Assembly (NCBI GenBank): GCA_934644965.1
Contig: CAKUDG010000002.1
Coordinates: 127,463-191,462, forward strand
Source of the DNA: an uncultured Victivallales bacterium
GTDB taxonomy: Bacteria; Verrucomicrobiota; Lentisphaeria; Victivallales; UBA1829
DNA: 64,000 nucleotides
Direction of reading: 5' to 3'
In this document: piece after piece, positions 18,334 through 26,722 of the stretch
Numbering within the stretch: the first letter of the stretch is position 1
How the letters are laid out: each line of letters opens with the position of its first letter
Notes under the pieces: model-generated
Seen by the model: only the letters and a program-made list of their open reading frames with translations
Told to the model about the DNA's origin: nothing
The model's database searches: none
Position numbers and translations under genes: made by a program

Positions 18334-18347
18334 CGCTTTGCAAAGCG
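18334..18347. promoter_or_regulatory. Perfect 14-bp palindrome, candidate operator over the esterase -35
   Basis: CGCTTTGCAAAGCG is identical to its reverse complement. Its inner TTGCAA is also the -35 of the promoter at 18338-18365, so a bound protein would block transcription of the esterase gene. It is the size of a dimeric repressor site. Confidence 0.55.
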
Positions 18348-18365
18348 TTTCACTGATGCTATTCT
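18338..18365 (+). promoter_or_regulatory. Candidate promoter of the esterase gene
   Basis: TTGCAA (18338-18343), 16 bp, TATTCT (18360-18365); the start would be about 50 bp before ATG 18424. The gap 18088-18423 otherwise contains pyrimidine-rich DNA and no supported gene. Confidence 0.5.
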
Positions 18366-18423
18366 CCCGATACGGACTTCCGGTGGATCAGAAAGTTCGG
18401 GGAAAAAAAGGAAAGGAATCAGA

Positions 18424-19830
18424 ATGAGAAATGGTTTTGCCGTAATCATTTCAGCCGTGCTCTTCATCCTCGGTTTCCCGGATACGGTGTTTTCAGGGGA
18501 GCAGCGGATCGGAGGGAAAGTCCTGAAAGTCGAATGCGAGCGTGCGGAAGACTGCCTGTATTCTGCAGGAGAGGAAATGCGTTTCACGATTTCTGTATTG
18601 GACGGGAAGACCGGGGATGCGCTTCCGGGGATCCGCGTGCGCTGTGTCGTGCATCAGGACGGGCGGGCGCCTGAACGCTGGGAAAAGGTCCTTCCGGAAG
18701 GCCGGGAGACGGTCCTCCTGAAGGCTCCGGAAGAGCATCCGGGCTGGACTCTTCTTACAGTGTCCCTGCTGAATGAAAAAGGGAAAAAGACGGGAGCGGA
18801 TGTCCTCTGCGGAGCGCTTGTGGAAAAGGACCGGATCCGGACTGCGACTCCCGATCCGGAGGATTTCGACAGCTTCTGGAAAGCTCAGATCGACACCATG
18901 AGGAAAAAAGTTGCCGGAGAAAAGCCCGATGCCGGAGTTGAACGGACTCCGATGGAAGTGCCGGAGAAGTATCGGGAAACGGTCCGAGCCTGGCGTGTCC
19001 GGCTTTCCTGCGGCGGCGGAGGAGCTCCGGGGAACTCTCTGGAGGGCGGCGGAGAGCAGAATTTCGCTTCTGGAATTCTCACGATGCCGATGAAGGCGGA
19101 AGAAAAATCTCTTCCTGCGATTGTACAGTTCCACGGCGCCTCCACCGTCGGTGTGGCGCAGGGACAGTATTATTATGGGGAAAAGGCCATTGCCCTGACT
19201 CTTTCCCCTCATCCGGTCGAAAGCGGGATGACTCAGGAATATTACCGGAAGTTCCGGAAGGAACATCTCGAAGGATATCCGCGGCGGAATGCGGACAACC
19301 GGGACAAGTATTATATGAAAGACATGGTCCTGCGTGCCGTCCGCGCACTTGATTATGTGAAGACTCTTCCTGAATGGAACGGTTCCGTGCTCGTTCTCCA
19401 CGGGGAAAGCCAGGGGGGATTTCAGTCGATTGCCGCCGCAGCTCTTGTGCCGGAAGTGACGCTCTGCGTCTGCATGGTGCCGGCGATGAGCGATCATCTG
19501 GCGTATGAGAAAAAGCGCCTCCCCGGATGGCCTGGGCTGATCCGTCTGACAAAGGAAGGAACTCCGCAGACGGACGAAGCCAATCTCAAAATCTCTCAGA
19601 ACGCACCGTATTTCGACTCAGTGAATTTTGCAAAACGCATCAGATGCCCGATTTATCTTTCCACCGGACTTCTCGATACAACCTGTCCGCCCACGGGTAT
19701 TCTGGCACTGCATGCCAATCTGCCGGACTCGACGGAAAGGCATCTCTATATCGCTGCGGATAAAGGCCATGCGGCAGGTCATCCGCAAGCAGGCGGCGTT
19801 TTGGAAAAAATCCTGCGGGAAGGAAAATGA
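18424..19830 (+). CDS. Secreted acetyl-xylan-esterase-like alpha/beta hydrolase (CE7/AXE1 type)
   Basis: A 468-residue protein with a signal peptide (hydrophobic FAVIISAVLFILGFPDTVFS). A beta-sandwich N-terminal domain of about 130 residues precedes an alpha/beta hydrolase of the acetyl xylan esterase / cephalosporin C deacetylase family. DFDSFWKAQIDTM begins the family core. The nucleophile elbow is HGESQGGFQSIAAAAL, the acidic residue lies in YLSTGLLDTTCPP, and the catalytic histidine in AADKGHAAGH. Expected reaction: removal of acetyl groups from hemicellulose or related glycans. Serine, aspartate and histidine are all in the expected order. A palindromic operator candidate lies at its promoter. 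Family is quite sure; exact substrate is not. Confidence 0.85.
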   Translation: MRNGFAVIISAVLFILGFPDTVFSGEQRIGGKVLKVECERAEDCLYSAGEEMRFTISVLDGKTGDALPGIRVRCVVHQDGRAPERWEKVLPEGRETVLLKAPEEHPGWTLLTVSLLNEKGKKTGADVLCGALVEKDRIRTATPDPEDFDSFWKAQIDTMRKKVAGEKPDAGVERTPMEVPEKYRETVRAWRVRLSCGGGGAPGNSLEGGGEQNFASGILTMPMKAEEKSLPAIVQFHGASTVGVAQGQYYYGEKAIALTLSPHPVESGMTQEYYRKFRKEHLEGYPRRNADNRDKYYMKDMVLRAVRALDYVKTLPEWNGSVLVLHGESQGGFQSIAAAALVPEVTLCVCMVPAMSDHLAYEKKRLPGWPGLIRLTKEGTPQTDEANLKISQNAPYFDSVNFAKRIRCPIYLSTGLLDTTCPPTGILALHANLPDSTERHLYIAADKGHAAGHPQAGGVLEKILREGK

Positions 19831-19995
19831 GGAAAAAAAGCAATCCTTCCTGAAGCAGAGCCATGAAAGAAAAAAATGAATCAAAAAGGGGGATTCAAAA
19901 AAGAAAAAGAAAGAGAGAAGGGAAAGAATCTTTTTTTCTTCTTTTTCTTCCCCCTCTTTCCATGATTCTTTTTTCCCCGGTGGGCAATACTGGAC

Positions 19996-20802
19996 TCAGA
20001 AGGAATTCGACTCCGCCGGGAAGACGCCGTCCCGGACTTCGGAAACATACTCGGAGAAAGCCCGGCGGATTTCCTCATGAAGCACGGCATAGCGTTTGGA
20101 ATGTTTCGGGATGAAATCGGTAAAGAGGCCGAGGAGATCGTTGACGACCTGCACCTGTCCGTCGCAATGCACGCCTGCTCCGATGCCGATGGCGGGAATG
20201 GAGATGGCTTCGGCAATCCGTTTGGAAACGGCGGCGGGAATGCATTCCAGAACGACGGCGAAGGCTCCGGCTTCTTCCAGCTCCTTTGCTTCGGCGATCA
20301 GACGCTCTGCCTCCTCCTCCTGACGTCCGACGATCTTATAGGATCCTGAAGTCTTGATCGACTGGGGCAGAAGCCCGATATGCGCCATGACTGGGATTCC
20401 CGCCTCCACCAGACGCCTGACCACAGGCAGGGTGGACGGATCCGTCTCCAGTTTGACCGCGTCGCACTGCGACTCCTGCAAAAAGCGCGCCGCGTTGGTC
20501 AGAGCCTGTTCCATGCTGATGTGGTACGACATGAAAGGCATGTCTCCGACCACAAACGCCGCCGGCGCTCCTCTCCTTACCGCGGCGCAGTGATGCAGCA
20601 TCTGTTCCATCGTGACGGGCAGGGTATTTTCATATCCGAGCACGGCCATGCCGAGGGAGTCTCCGACAAGAAGGAGATCGATTCCACATTCATCCGCCAG
20701 ACGAGCCGTCGGAGCATCGTAAGCGGTCAGCATGACGATTTTTTCTCCTTCCCTTTTCATTTTTCTGAAACGGTTGACTGTCGGTTTTTTCTTTTCAGCC
20801 AT
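19996..20802 (-). CDS. panB: 3-methyl-2-oxobutanoate hydroxymethyltransferase
   Basis: A 268-residue PanB, the normal length. It transfers a hydroxymethyl group from 5,10-methylene-THF to 2-oxoisovalerate, the first step to pantothenate and CoA. Seen are the start MLTAYDAPTARLADECGIDL, the metal-site motifs LLLVGDSLGMAVLGY and VVGDMPFMSYH, VMAHIGLLPQS and the catalytic glutamate in FAVVLECIPA. The gene stands alone on the minus strand, facing the esterase gene across a 165-bp convergent gap made of complementary purine and pyrimidine tracts. A clear promoter lies at 20919-20947. Confidence 0.96.
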   Translation of the reverse strand: MAEKKKPTVNRFRKMKREGEKIVMLTAYDAPTARLADECGIDLLLVGDSLGMAVLGYENTLPVTMEQMLHHCAAVRRGAPAAFVVGDMPFMSYHISMEQALTNAARFLQESQCDAVKLETDPSTLPVVRRLVEAGIPVMAHIGLLPQSIKTSGSYKIVGRQEEEAERLIAEAKELEEAGAFAVVLECIPAAVSKRIAEAISIPAIGIGAGVHCDGQVQVVNDLLGLFTDFIPKHSKRYAVLHEEIRRAFSEYVSEVRDGVFPAESNSF

Positions 20803-20918
20803 GAGAGCACCTCGCCGGAAGATTTTTTTTCTTTTGACTTTTCGCTTTTCTTTTCAGATTCAGATCAGAAATACCTGAAACAGGAATCTGCGTCTGTATT
20901 TTTTCTCCTGATTCACAT

Positions 20919-20947
20919 ACTATATCCCGGAGAGAGGGGTTCTTCAA
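20919..20947 (-). promoter_or_regulatory. Promoter of panB
   Basis: On the minus strand TTGAAG (20947-20942), 17 bp, TATAGT (20924-20919). The leader to the panB ATG is about 110 bp. Confidence 0.65.
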
Positions 20948-20998
20948 CTCTTTTCCGTTTTTTCTCCCGGGGAGGGTGCATTTTTACGGGCGCGGCAT

Positions 20999-21027
20999 TT
21001 GTATTTTCCCCTCTCCGGGTTTTTATT
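20999..21027 (+). promoter_or_regulatory. Possible promoter of the RNase R gene
   Basis: TTGTAT (20999-21004), 17 bp, TTTATT (21022-21027), about 60 bp before the chosen ATG at 21087. The match is weak. It would exclude the in-frame GTG at 20976. Confidence 0.3.
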
Positions 21028-21086
21028 ACCCCGACATAAAAAAAACTCTGCGGGCCGCAAAACAAGAGAAAGGGAGCGCTGACGCC

Positions 21087-23087
21087 ATGAGAAAAAAAGA
21101 AAAAGGAGATCATCGCGGAGAACGGTCTGGGAAAAACCGGAAAGGAAGCCGCCGCAGCCGCTCCTCCTTCTCCCTTCCTCCAGTGAAGGGAATTTTTTCC
21201 GCGAATGCGGCGGGATTCGGATTTGTCAAGCCGCAGGCCCCGGAGGAGGCGGAGCTCTTCATCCCGCCGAAATATACTTCCGGAGCGCTCGACGGGGATC
21301 TGGTCGAGGCTCGGATCATCGAAGAACCCGAACGCGGCCCCGTGGGGAAAATCCTTTCGATTCTGGAACGGCGGCGGAATTTCGTGGTGGCGGAACTGAA
21401 TTCCTCTCACAGCGCGAGGCCGTTGGACAGAAAACTGCCGGAGGAAATCAAAGTCAACTCTCTTCCCCGCGGCATGCGCAGAGGCCAGTGGGTCCGCCTG
21501 CGCCTCCTGAACGGAGGTCCCAGACATACGGAATCCCTCCGCGGGACTTTTGAAGAAACGATCGGTCCTGCGGGAACGGTCGAAGGCGATCTGCAGGCCA
21601 TTGCCGAAGAATATGATCTCCCGGATCCCTACACTCCGGAACAGGAACGTGCGGCATCCCGTCTGACTCCGGCTGAAAGAGTCGCCCGGGAGGATTGCAC
21701 GGGCCTTTTCACCGTAACCATTGACCCTGTCGACGCAAAGGATTTCGACGATGCCATCTCCATCATGCCAGCGGAAAAAAAGACGGAACTCCGGCTCGGC
21801 ATCCATATTGCGGATGTCGCCGCCTGGGTCCGCCCCGGATCCGTGTTTGACCGCGAGGCCGCGAAACGTTCTTTTTCCTCCTATATTCCCGGCAGGTTCT
21901 CTCCGATGCTTCCGAAATCCCTGACCGGGAAACTCAGTCTGCGCGAGGGGGCGGATTCACTCGCTCATTCCGTTCTGTTCACGGTACGGAAATCGGATGG
22001 AAAGCTGACTTCCTGCCGGAGAGTCCATTCCCGGATCCGCGTGGACAAGCGCCTGGATTTTGCCTCCGTGCAGAAGTTCATCGACGATCCCGTGTCGGCT
22101 CCCCCGGACTGGTCCGGAGAACTGAAGGAAAAACTTGCACTCCTTCTTGCACTCGTCCGGAAAATGCGCGCGCGCAGAAAGAAGGAGGAGGCCTTTTTGA
22201 ATATTGATACCGCCGAAGTGCGCGTCCTTTGCGATGAGGAAAGCAAGCAGGTGACCGGAATCGAACGGAAAATTCAGGGCGAGGCCGACCTCATCGTTGA
22301 AGAATGTATGCTCGCCGCGAACAGCGCCGTCGCCGCGGAAATCATCGAACGCGGCATCCCAGGCCTTTTCCGGGTTCATGACGAGCCTTCGCCGGAAAAA
22401 ATGGAGGAGTTCTCCTGTTTTGTGGATTCAGTCTTCCACATGAGCACCGGGGATCTGCTCGCTTCCAGAGCCGCCTGCACGCATTTTCTGGAATCCCTGC
22501 CGGAGGATCACCGGAAACCTGTGATTCTTTCCCATTTTCTCCGTTCGCTCCCGCGGGCCGTTTACAGTACGGAGCCGTCGCTCCATTACGGACTCGGAAA
22601 ATACCGTTATTCCCATTTCACGAGCCCGATCCGCAGGTATCCGGACCTGCTTCTGCATCAGCAGCTCTTTGCTGCGGATGCGGGAATGAGACTGCGTGCG
22701 CTCAAAACCCTCTCCGCATTCGCATCAGAATGTTCCGCAAAGGAGGAGAACAGCGACAATGCATATTTCGCAGCCAACGACCGTTTGAAAATTCATTATC
22801 TCGTCCGGAACGGCGCACTGGAAAATTCTGTGATGTATGAAGCTGTCATCAGCAAAGTTTCATCGTCCGGGCTGCTCTGCGACATTGCGGATCTCGGCTT
22901 GTACGGATTTGTCCCGGCGTCGAAGATCCGCGGGGGCGGGGTGCTCCGGAGCGGAAGGCGTGAAGACCGCCACCGCGTCCGCGCCGCCGGAGGCCATGCC
23001 AGATTCAAGGTGGGGGATTTTATTTATCTGATTCTCGATTCCGTGGATCTTGTCCGCGGGACTGCCGTATTCCGTCCAGCGGTCTAA
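21087..23087 (+). CDS. rnr: RNase R/VacB-family 3'-5' exoribonuclease
   Basis: A 666-residue RNase II-superfamily enzyme. A very basic N-terminus (RKKEKGDHRGERSGKNRKG) precedes a cold-shock-like domain (GIFSANAAGFGFVKPQ, then LFIPPKYTSGALDGD). The RNB catalytic domain has TIDPVDAKDFDDAISI, with the metal-binding aspartates, and HFTSPIRRYPDLLLHQQL. The S1 domain is at the end (MYEAVISKVSSSGLLCDIADLGLYGFVP). The enzyme degrades structured RNA. The start at 21087 has AGGGAG 10 bp upstream; an in-frame GTG at 20976 would add 37 residues that look non-native. It is somewhat shorter than E. coli RNase R (813). Confidence 0.92.
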   Translation: MRKKEKGDHRGERSGKNRKGSRRSRSSFSLPPVKGIFSANAAGFGFVKPQAPEEAELFIPPKYTSGALDGDLVEARIIEEPERGPVGKILSILERRRNFVVAELNSSHSARPLDRKLPEEIKVNSLPRGMRRGQWVRLRLLNGGPRHTESLRGTFEETIGPAGTVEGDLQAIAEEYDLPDPYTPEQERAASRLTPAERVAREDCTGLFTVTIDPVDAKDFDDAISIMPAEKKTELRLGIHIADVAAWVRPGSVFDREAAKRSFSSYIPGRFSPMLPKSLTGKLSLREGADSLAHSVLFTVRKSDGKLTSCRRVHSRIRVDKRLDFASVQKFIDDPVSAPPDWSGELKEKLALLLALVRKMRARRKKEEAFLNIDTAEVRVLCDEESKQVTGIERKIQGEADLIVEECMLAANSAVAAEIIERGIPGLFRVHDEPSPEKMEEFSCFVDSVFHMSTGDLLASRAACTHFLESLPEDHRKPVILSHFLRSLPRAVYSTEPSLHYGLGKYRYSHFTSPIRRYPDLLLHQQLFAADAGMRLRALKTLSAFASECSAKEENSDNAYFAANDRLKIHYLVRNGALENSVMYEAVISKVSSSGLLCDIADLGLYGFVPASKIRGGGVLRSGRREDRHRVRAAGGHARFKVGDFIYLILDSVDLVRGTAVFRPAV

Positions 23088-23207
23088 AAAAACAAGACGT
23101 GGAAATGAATTTGCTCCGGCAATGAAAAACTTCCTTCAGAAAATCCCTTCTCACAGAGATCAGGGAAAAACACAGACGATCCCGAAAGAAAGGACTCTTC
23201 ATCCGTC

Positions 23208-25436
23208 ATGAACAGGAAACAGACTGAGTTGAAATGGGAGACACAGGGAAGTGCCGTTGTACTGGAAAACGGCGGAATCATCCGAATGGACGGGGACGGC
23301 AGCGCAACTTCGCATGTGATCCTTTCCCAGAAGGCGGCCATGCCGGTCCGGATTTCCTGTGAGAGCCGTTCCCGGGAGGTTTCCGGGAACAATGCCTGGG
23401 AGTATTCCGTCCTTGCAAAACTGGAGTTTGCCGACGGTTCCAGCAGCAGAGTCGACTGGTTCCCTTTCAACGACGGCTCCCTTTTCTATCCCGACTACGC
23501 CCCCTTTCCGGAAGGCACTCATGATTTCCAGCTCCGCAGTATGCTTCTTGCCTGCGAACGCCCCATCCGGGCGATGGAAATCGAACTTCTTTTTACACAG
23601 CATTCCGGCCTTGCCGAATTCAGGAATCTGAAAATAGAAGACTATGCCTCCGGAGAAACACTTCTCTTCGACACCTTCCCAGTGACGGCTCCTCCTCCCG
23701 ACGGGTTTTCCGTGACCGATCCTGAAATCCAAATCGAAACCTCTTTTTCCGAAGTGGAAACCGCCTTGTTCCCCGCCCTCCGCAGACAGGTGAAACTGCG
23801 TCTGCGCGAAGGTGATCGCCGCCGCGATCACGCCTTTACCGTATATTATGTGACGGATGCCGACGGCGACTGGTTTCCCTCCATGGATCAGGCTCTTCCC
23901 ACTTCCGCTGTGAAACGCGATTATTTCCTGACCGCTCCCTGGCATGTCGGTGCCAACGGACTGGCTTCCCGGGTTCCCTTCACAGCCGTCGGGGACGGTC
24001 ACGCGCTGGGATTTGATCCGGAACATCCCCTTTTCGGTCGAGTCGGCTTCAATTCCTGCTTCAGGAAACTCTTCATCGCATTCGATCTGGCACTGACGGA
24101 AGAACGTCCGGAAGCAGAGTTCGCCTTTGCCGATTTTCATTTTGATCCCGGCCTGGGGTTCCGCGGCGCCCTCTCTGCCTATTACGCTCTTTACCCGGAC
24201 TATTACCGCACCCGGATCCGCAAGCAGGGAAACTGGATGGCCTTTGCTCCGATCAGCGCACTCCCGGATCCGGAGGATTTTCATTTCCGCTTCAAGGAAA
24301 CCCATCCGGAAAAAAAGGAAACGGACTGGGATGCCGCACACGATATTTTGACCTTCCGTTACACCGAGCCCATGACCGGATGGATGCGCATGCCCGCCGA
24401 AGCGGATCATTCCAAAGAGGGGATCCGTGCCTGGAGAGAGCGTCACGCGCCTCCGGAGTCGAGGGAAATCTGGGATCGTGCCGCCATGAGGGATGAAAAC
24501 GGCCAAGACATCCTCATCGGAATCAACCGTCCCTGGTGTCACGGCGCGGTCTGGAGCATGAATTCCATGCCCGGACTCGGCGACTTTGAAGCCAAGCTCG
24601 GAAAGAATCCCGGCGAATACAACGAATACATTGATTCCGCCGAGGGGTATGTGACTGCGGATATTTCCCACCGGAGAGATCATTTTGTCAAAACACGTCT
24701 TCCGCTTACCTTTTCCTCCGATTCACGTCTTCCCGGGATCTGGAAGGGGAGCATCGCCTGGGAGTATGCAAAGGCATTGAAGGAGATTCTTCTGCCGAAA
24801 GGAAAATATCTGATGGCCAACGGGACTCCGGGAGTCATGTGGTTCCTGCCGCCTCTCCTGGATGTCGCGGGGACGGAGACGGACTGGAATCCCGGAGGAG
24901 TCTGGTCTCCCATGACGGCGGAGGATTTCCGTTACCGCAGAAGCGCCTGCGCCGCCAAGCCATATTGCCTTCTCATGAATACGGATTTCACGCGCTTTTC
25001 AGCGGAAATGGTGGAAAAATATATGAAACGCTGTCTCGCCTTCGGCTTTTTCCCGAGTTTCTTCAGCGCCGACGCGGCGACGGGGCATTATTTCAAAAAT
25101 CCCGCTCTGTATGAACGGGACCGTGCCTGTTTCAAGCGTTATCTTCCGTTCATCCGTCTCGTGGCGGAGGCCGGCTGGGAACCCCTCACAGAGGCGGAGA
25201 CAGAGGACAGCGCGGTCCTCGCGGAGCGTTTCGGAAAGGAATATCTGACTCTCTTGAACGATTCCGCGGAAGTCCGGAAGTGTTCCGTCCGTTTCGCAAG
25301 GCACGTTTCCTCCGTGCGCGATCTCCTTTCCGGATCGGTTTTCCCTGTGAAGAACTCGTCTGAAATCACCCTGTCCCTGAATCCGGAGGATGTGGCGCTC
25401 CTTCAATTCAAGATCCTTGAAGATGCTTCTGCGTGA
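23208..25436 (+). CDS. Large unrecognised protein, glycoside-hydrolase-like architecture
   Basis: A 742-residue protein without a signal peptide that I do not recognise as a named family. The first ~330 residues look beta-rich, with alternating short hydrophobic strands and many Gly/Asp turns. The middle (about 330-650) has the strand-helix rhythm and aromatic/acidic clusters of a TIM-barrel carbohydrate enzyme: GNWMAFAPISALPDPEDFHF, WCHGAVWSMNSMPGLGDFEA, KPYCLLMNTDFTRFS and FFPSFFSADAATGHYF. The last ~90 residues resemble a beta-sandwich cap (EYLTLLNDSAEVRKCSVRF ... LNPEDVALLQF). This arrangement suggests a cytoplasmic glycoside hydrolase, but that is inference from composition and order only. 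The gene follows the RNase R gene by 120 bp with no obvious promoter. Confidence 0.7.
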   Translation: MNRKQTELKWETQGSAVVLENGGIIRMDGDGSATSHVILSQKAAMPVRISCESRSREVSGNNAWEYSVLAKLEFADGSSSRVDWFPFNDGSLFYPDYAPFPEGTHDFQLRSMLLACERPIRAMEIELLFTQHSGLAEFRNLKIEDYASGETLLFDTFPVTAPPPDGFSVTDPEIQIETSFSEVETALFPALRRQVKLRLREGDRRRDHAFTVYYVTDADGDWFPSMDQALPTSAVKRDYFLTAPWHVGANGLASRVPFTAVGDGHALGFDPEHPLFGRVGFNSCFRKLFIAFDLALTEERPEAEFAFADFHFDPGLGFRGALSAYYALYPDYYRTRIRKQGNWMAFAPISALPDPEDFHFRFKETHPEKKETDWDAAHDILTFRYTEPMTGWMRMPAEADHSKEGIRAWRERHAPPESREIWDRAAMRDENGQDILIGINRPWCHGAVWSMNSMPGLGDFEAKLGKNPGEYNEYIDSAEGYVTADISHRRDHFVKTRLPLTFSSDSRLPGIWKGSIAWEYAKALKEILLPKGKYLMANGTPGVMWFLPPLLDVAGTETDWNPGGVWSPMTAEDFRYRRSACAAKPYCLLMNTDFTRFSAEMVEKYMKRCLAFGFFPSFFSADAATGHYFKNPALYERDRACFKRYLPFIRLVAEAGWEPLTEAETEDSAVLAERFGKEYLTLLNDSAEVRKCSVRFARHVSSVRDLLSGSVFPVKNSSEITLSLNPEDVALLQFKILEDASA

Positions 25437-25611
25437 GCGGGAAGAAGGGAAAGTTCAGTCAATCTCTTTTTTTTCCCCCTCTCTTTTCATTTGCTCCGTC
25501 CGCAGCATTTTCAATGAAGATCGTTAAAAAAAACAAAAGAGAAGCGGGAAAAACGGGGAGTGCAAAGAAGAAAGGGAAAAGGGGGGGGGAAAAGAGGGGG
25601 AAGACTAGACT

Positions 25612-26616
25612 TCAGGAGGAAAGGGAAAGAAGAGACGCCAGGTCTTCAGCTCCGACGCCTGCAATGTAGGATTCCAGCGGGATTGTTTTCAGCACTTCCA
25701 GAAGTACCTCTTTTCTGGGGGGAAGTCCTTCCAAAGCCTTGCAGAGTCCGTCCAGCGGCAGGGTTGTGAAGAAGTCGCCGGAAAAACGGAGATCCCGGAT
25801 TCTGTTTTCCGCGATGTTCATGGAAACCTTGACGCTTCCGCCGGGGAAACGGCCCGAATTTTCAAAATCGTATGCGAGAGGCGTCCCGTAATTCCATTCC
25901 CAGGAGCGATACTTCGTTTCCGCCAGAACTTCCGCCTTTTCTTCCAGAGAGAGATGCGGAGGAAGAGGATCTTTCTGCCCGCTCTTTCCGAAACGGCGGA
26001 GGAGTCCGGACGTGATCCTTTCGAGAAATTCATCCGTGCTGCAGGGGGAATCCATGAGCTCGCGGATGTTCCCCACTCTGGCACGGACCGAGCGGATGCC
26101 CTTGGAACGGATTTTCTCCCGGTCCGGATTCAAAACTTCCGCAAGCACGCCCAGATCCGTATGGAAAAGAAGTGTTCCGTGGAAAAGAGTTCTTCCGCGC
26201 AGAATGCTTCTGGCGCATCCGGAAATTTTCAATCCGTCGGCAACGATGTCGTTGCGTCCGGTGAAACGCACTGATTTCAGGCCCTGGTCCCGCAGAAAGG
26301 AAAGGATCGGGGCAAGAAGATTTTCAGCGCTTTGCCCTGTTGTCCATTCCGCACTGCGGAGAATGAAACTGAAATTGATGTTTCCCAGATCGTGATAGAC
26401 CGCTCCTCCGCCGGTGATCCGCCGGACAACAGGCAGTTTCCGTTTTGCCACGCCGGGAGCATGAATTTCCGCGGCCGTATTCTGGTGCCTGCCCACTATG
26501 ATCGAAGGCGCATTCCGCCAGAGCAGGAAGTGTTCGTCCTCCGAAACGGAAAACAGAAGCTCTTCCAGCGCCAGATTGAAGGCGGGGTCCGTACTCTCGT
26601 TGACATGAAATAACAT
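25612..26616 (-). CDS. lplA: Lipoate-protein ligase A family protein
   Basis: A 334-residue LplA. NESTDPAFNLALEELLF opens the protein, SIIVGRHQNTAAEIH and VVRRITGGGAVYHDLGNINF hold the lipoyl-AMP binding signature, and a C-terminal accessory domain is present (about residues 245-334). It adenylates lipoate and attaches it to a lysine of lipoyl domains. It is divergent from the regulator gene that precedes E2, E3 and E1 of a lipoate-dependent complex, and its likely substrate is Lys43 of that E2. There is no Shine-Dalgarno sequence before ATG 26616. The leader is only about 49 bp and contains the palindrome TGATA-TTT-TATCA. Confidence 0.92.
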   Translation of the reverse strand: MLFHVNESTDPAFNLALEELLFSVSEDEHFLLWRNAPSIIVGRHQNTAAEIHAPGVAKRKLPVVRRITGGGAVYHDLGNINFSFILRSAEWTTGQSAENLLAPILSFLRDQGLKSVRFTGRNDIVADGLKISGCARSILRGRTLFHGTLLFHTDLGVLAEVLNPDREKIRSKGIRSVRARVGNIRELMDSPCSTDEFLERITSGLLRRFGKSGQKDPLPPHLSLEEKAEVLAETKYRSWEWNYGTPLAYDFENSGRFPGGSVKVSMNIAENRIRDLRFSGDFFTTLPLDGLCKALEGLPPRKEVLLEVLKTIPLESYIAGVGAEDLASLLSLSS

Positions 26617-26622
26617 ATTTTT

Positions 26623-26691
26623 TGATAAAATATCACAGAAATATGGTTGAAATCATCAGGTTTTTGACTATACTATAGTTGGATTTTATCA
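26623..26691. promoter_or_regulatory. Inverted TGATAAAA pair flanking both divergent promoters
   Basis: TGATAAAA at 26623-26630 and its reverse complement TTTTATCA at 26684-26691 bracket the overlapping lplA and deoR promoters. The first copy is itself part of the palindrome TGATA-AAA-TATCA (26623-26635). This is the expected layout of an operator for the DeoR-type regulator encoded next door, possibly acting by looping. Confidence 0.45.
26647..26674 (+). promoter_or_regulatory. Promoter of the deoR-type gene and 2-oxoacid dehydrogenase cluster
   Basis: TTGAAA (26647-26652), 16 bp, TATACT (26669-26674). Transcription would start near 26681, about 42 bp before ATG 26723. Its -10 shares bases with the opposing lplA -10. 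Confidence 0.6.
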
Positions 26692-26699
26692 GAAATCAA
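26672..26699 (-). promoter_or_regulatory. Promoter of lplA, overlapping the divergent promoter
   Basis: On the minus strand TTGATT (26699-26694), 16 bp, TATAGT (26677-26672). The two -10 boxes overlap in CTATA-C-TATAG (26668-26678), a perfect 11-bp palindrome, so both promoters cannot be occupied at once. Confidence 0.55.
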
Positions 26700-26722
26700 G
26701 GAAAAACGGAGGTTCGCAGCCG

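Noticed and set aside
20976..21086. A GTG start adding 37 residues to the RNase R protein.
   Set aside because: The added residues are unlike the family, and a good ribosome site serves ATG 21087.
25433..25669. A short Lys/Gly/Arg-rich frame after the 742-residue protein gene.
   Set aside because: It is a translation of a purine-only tract and overlaps the lplA end; no sign of selection as protein.
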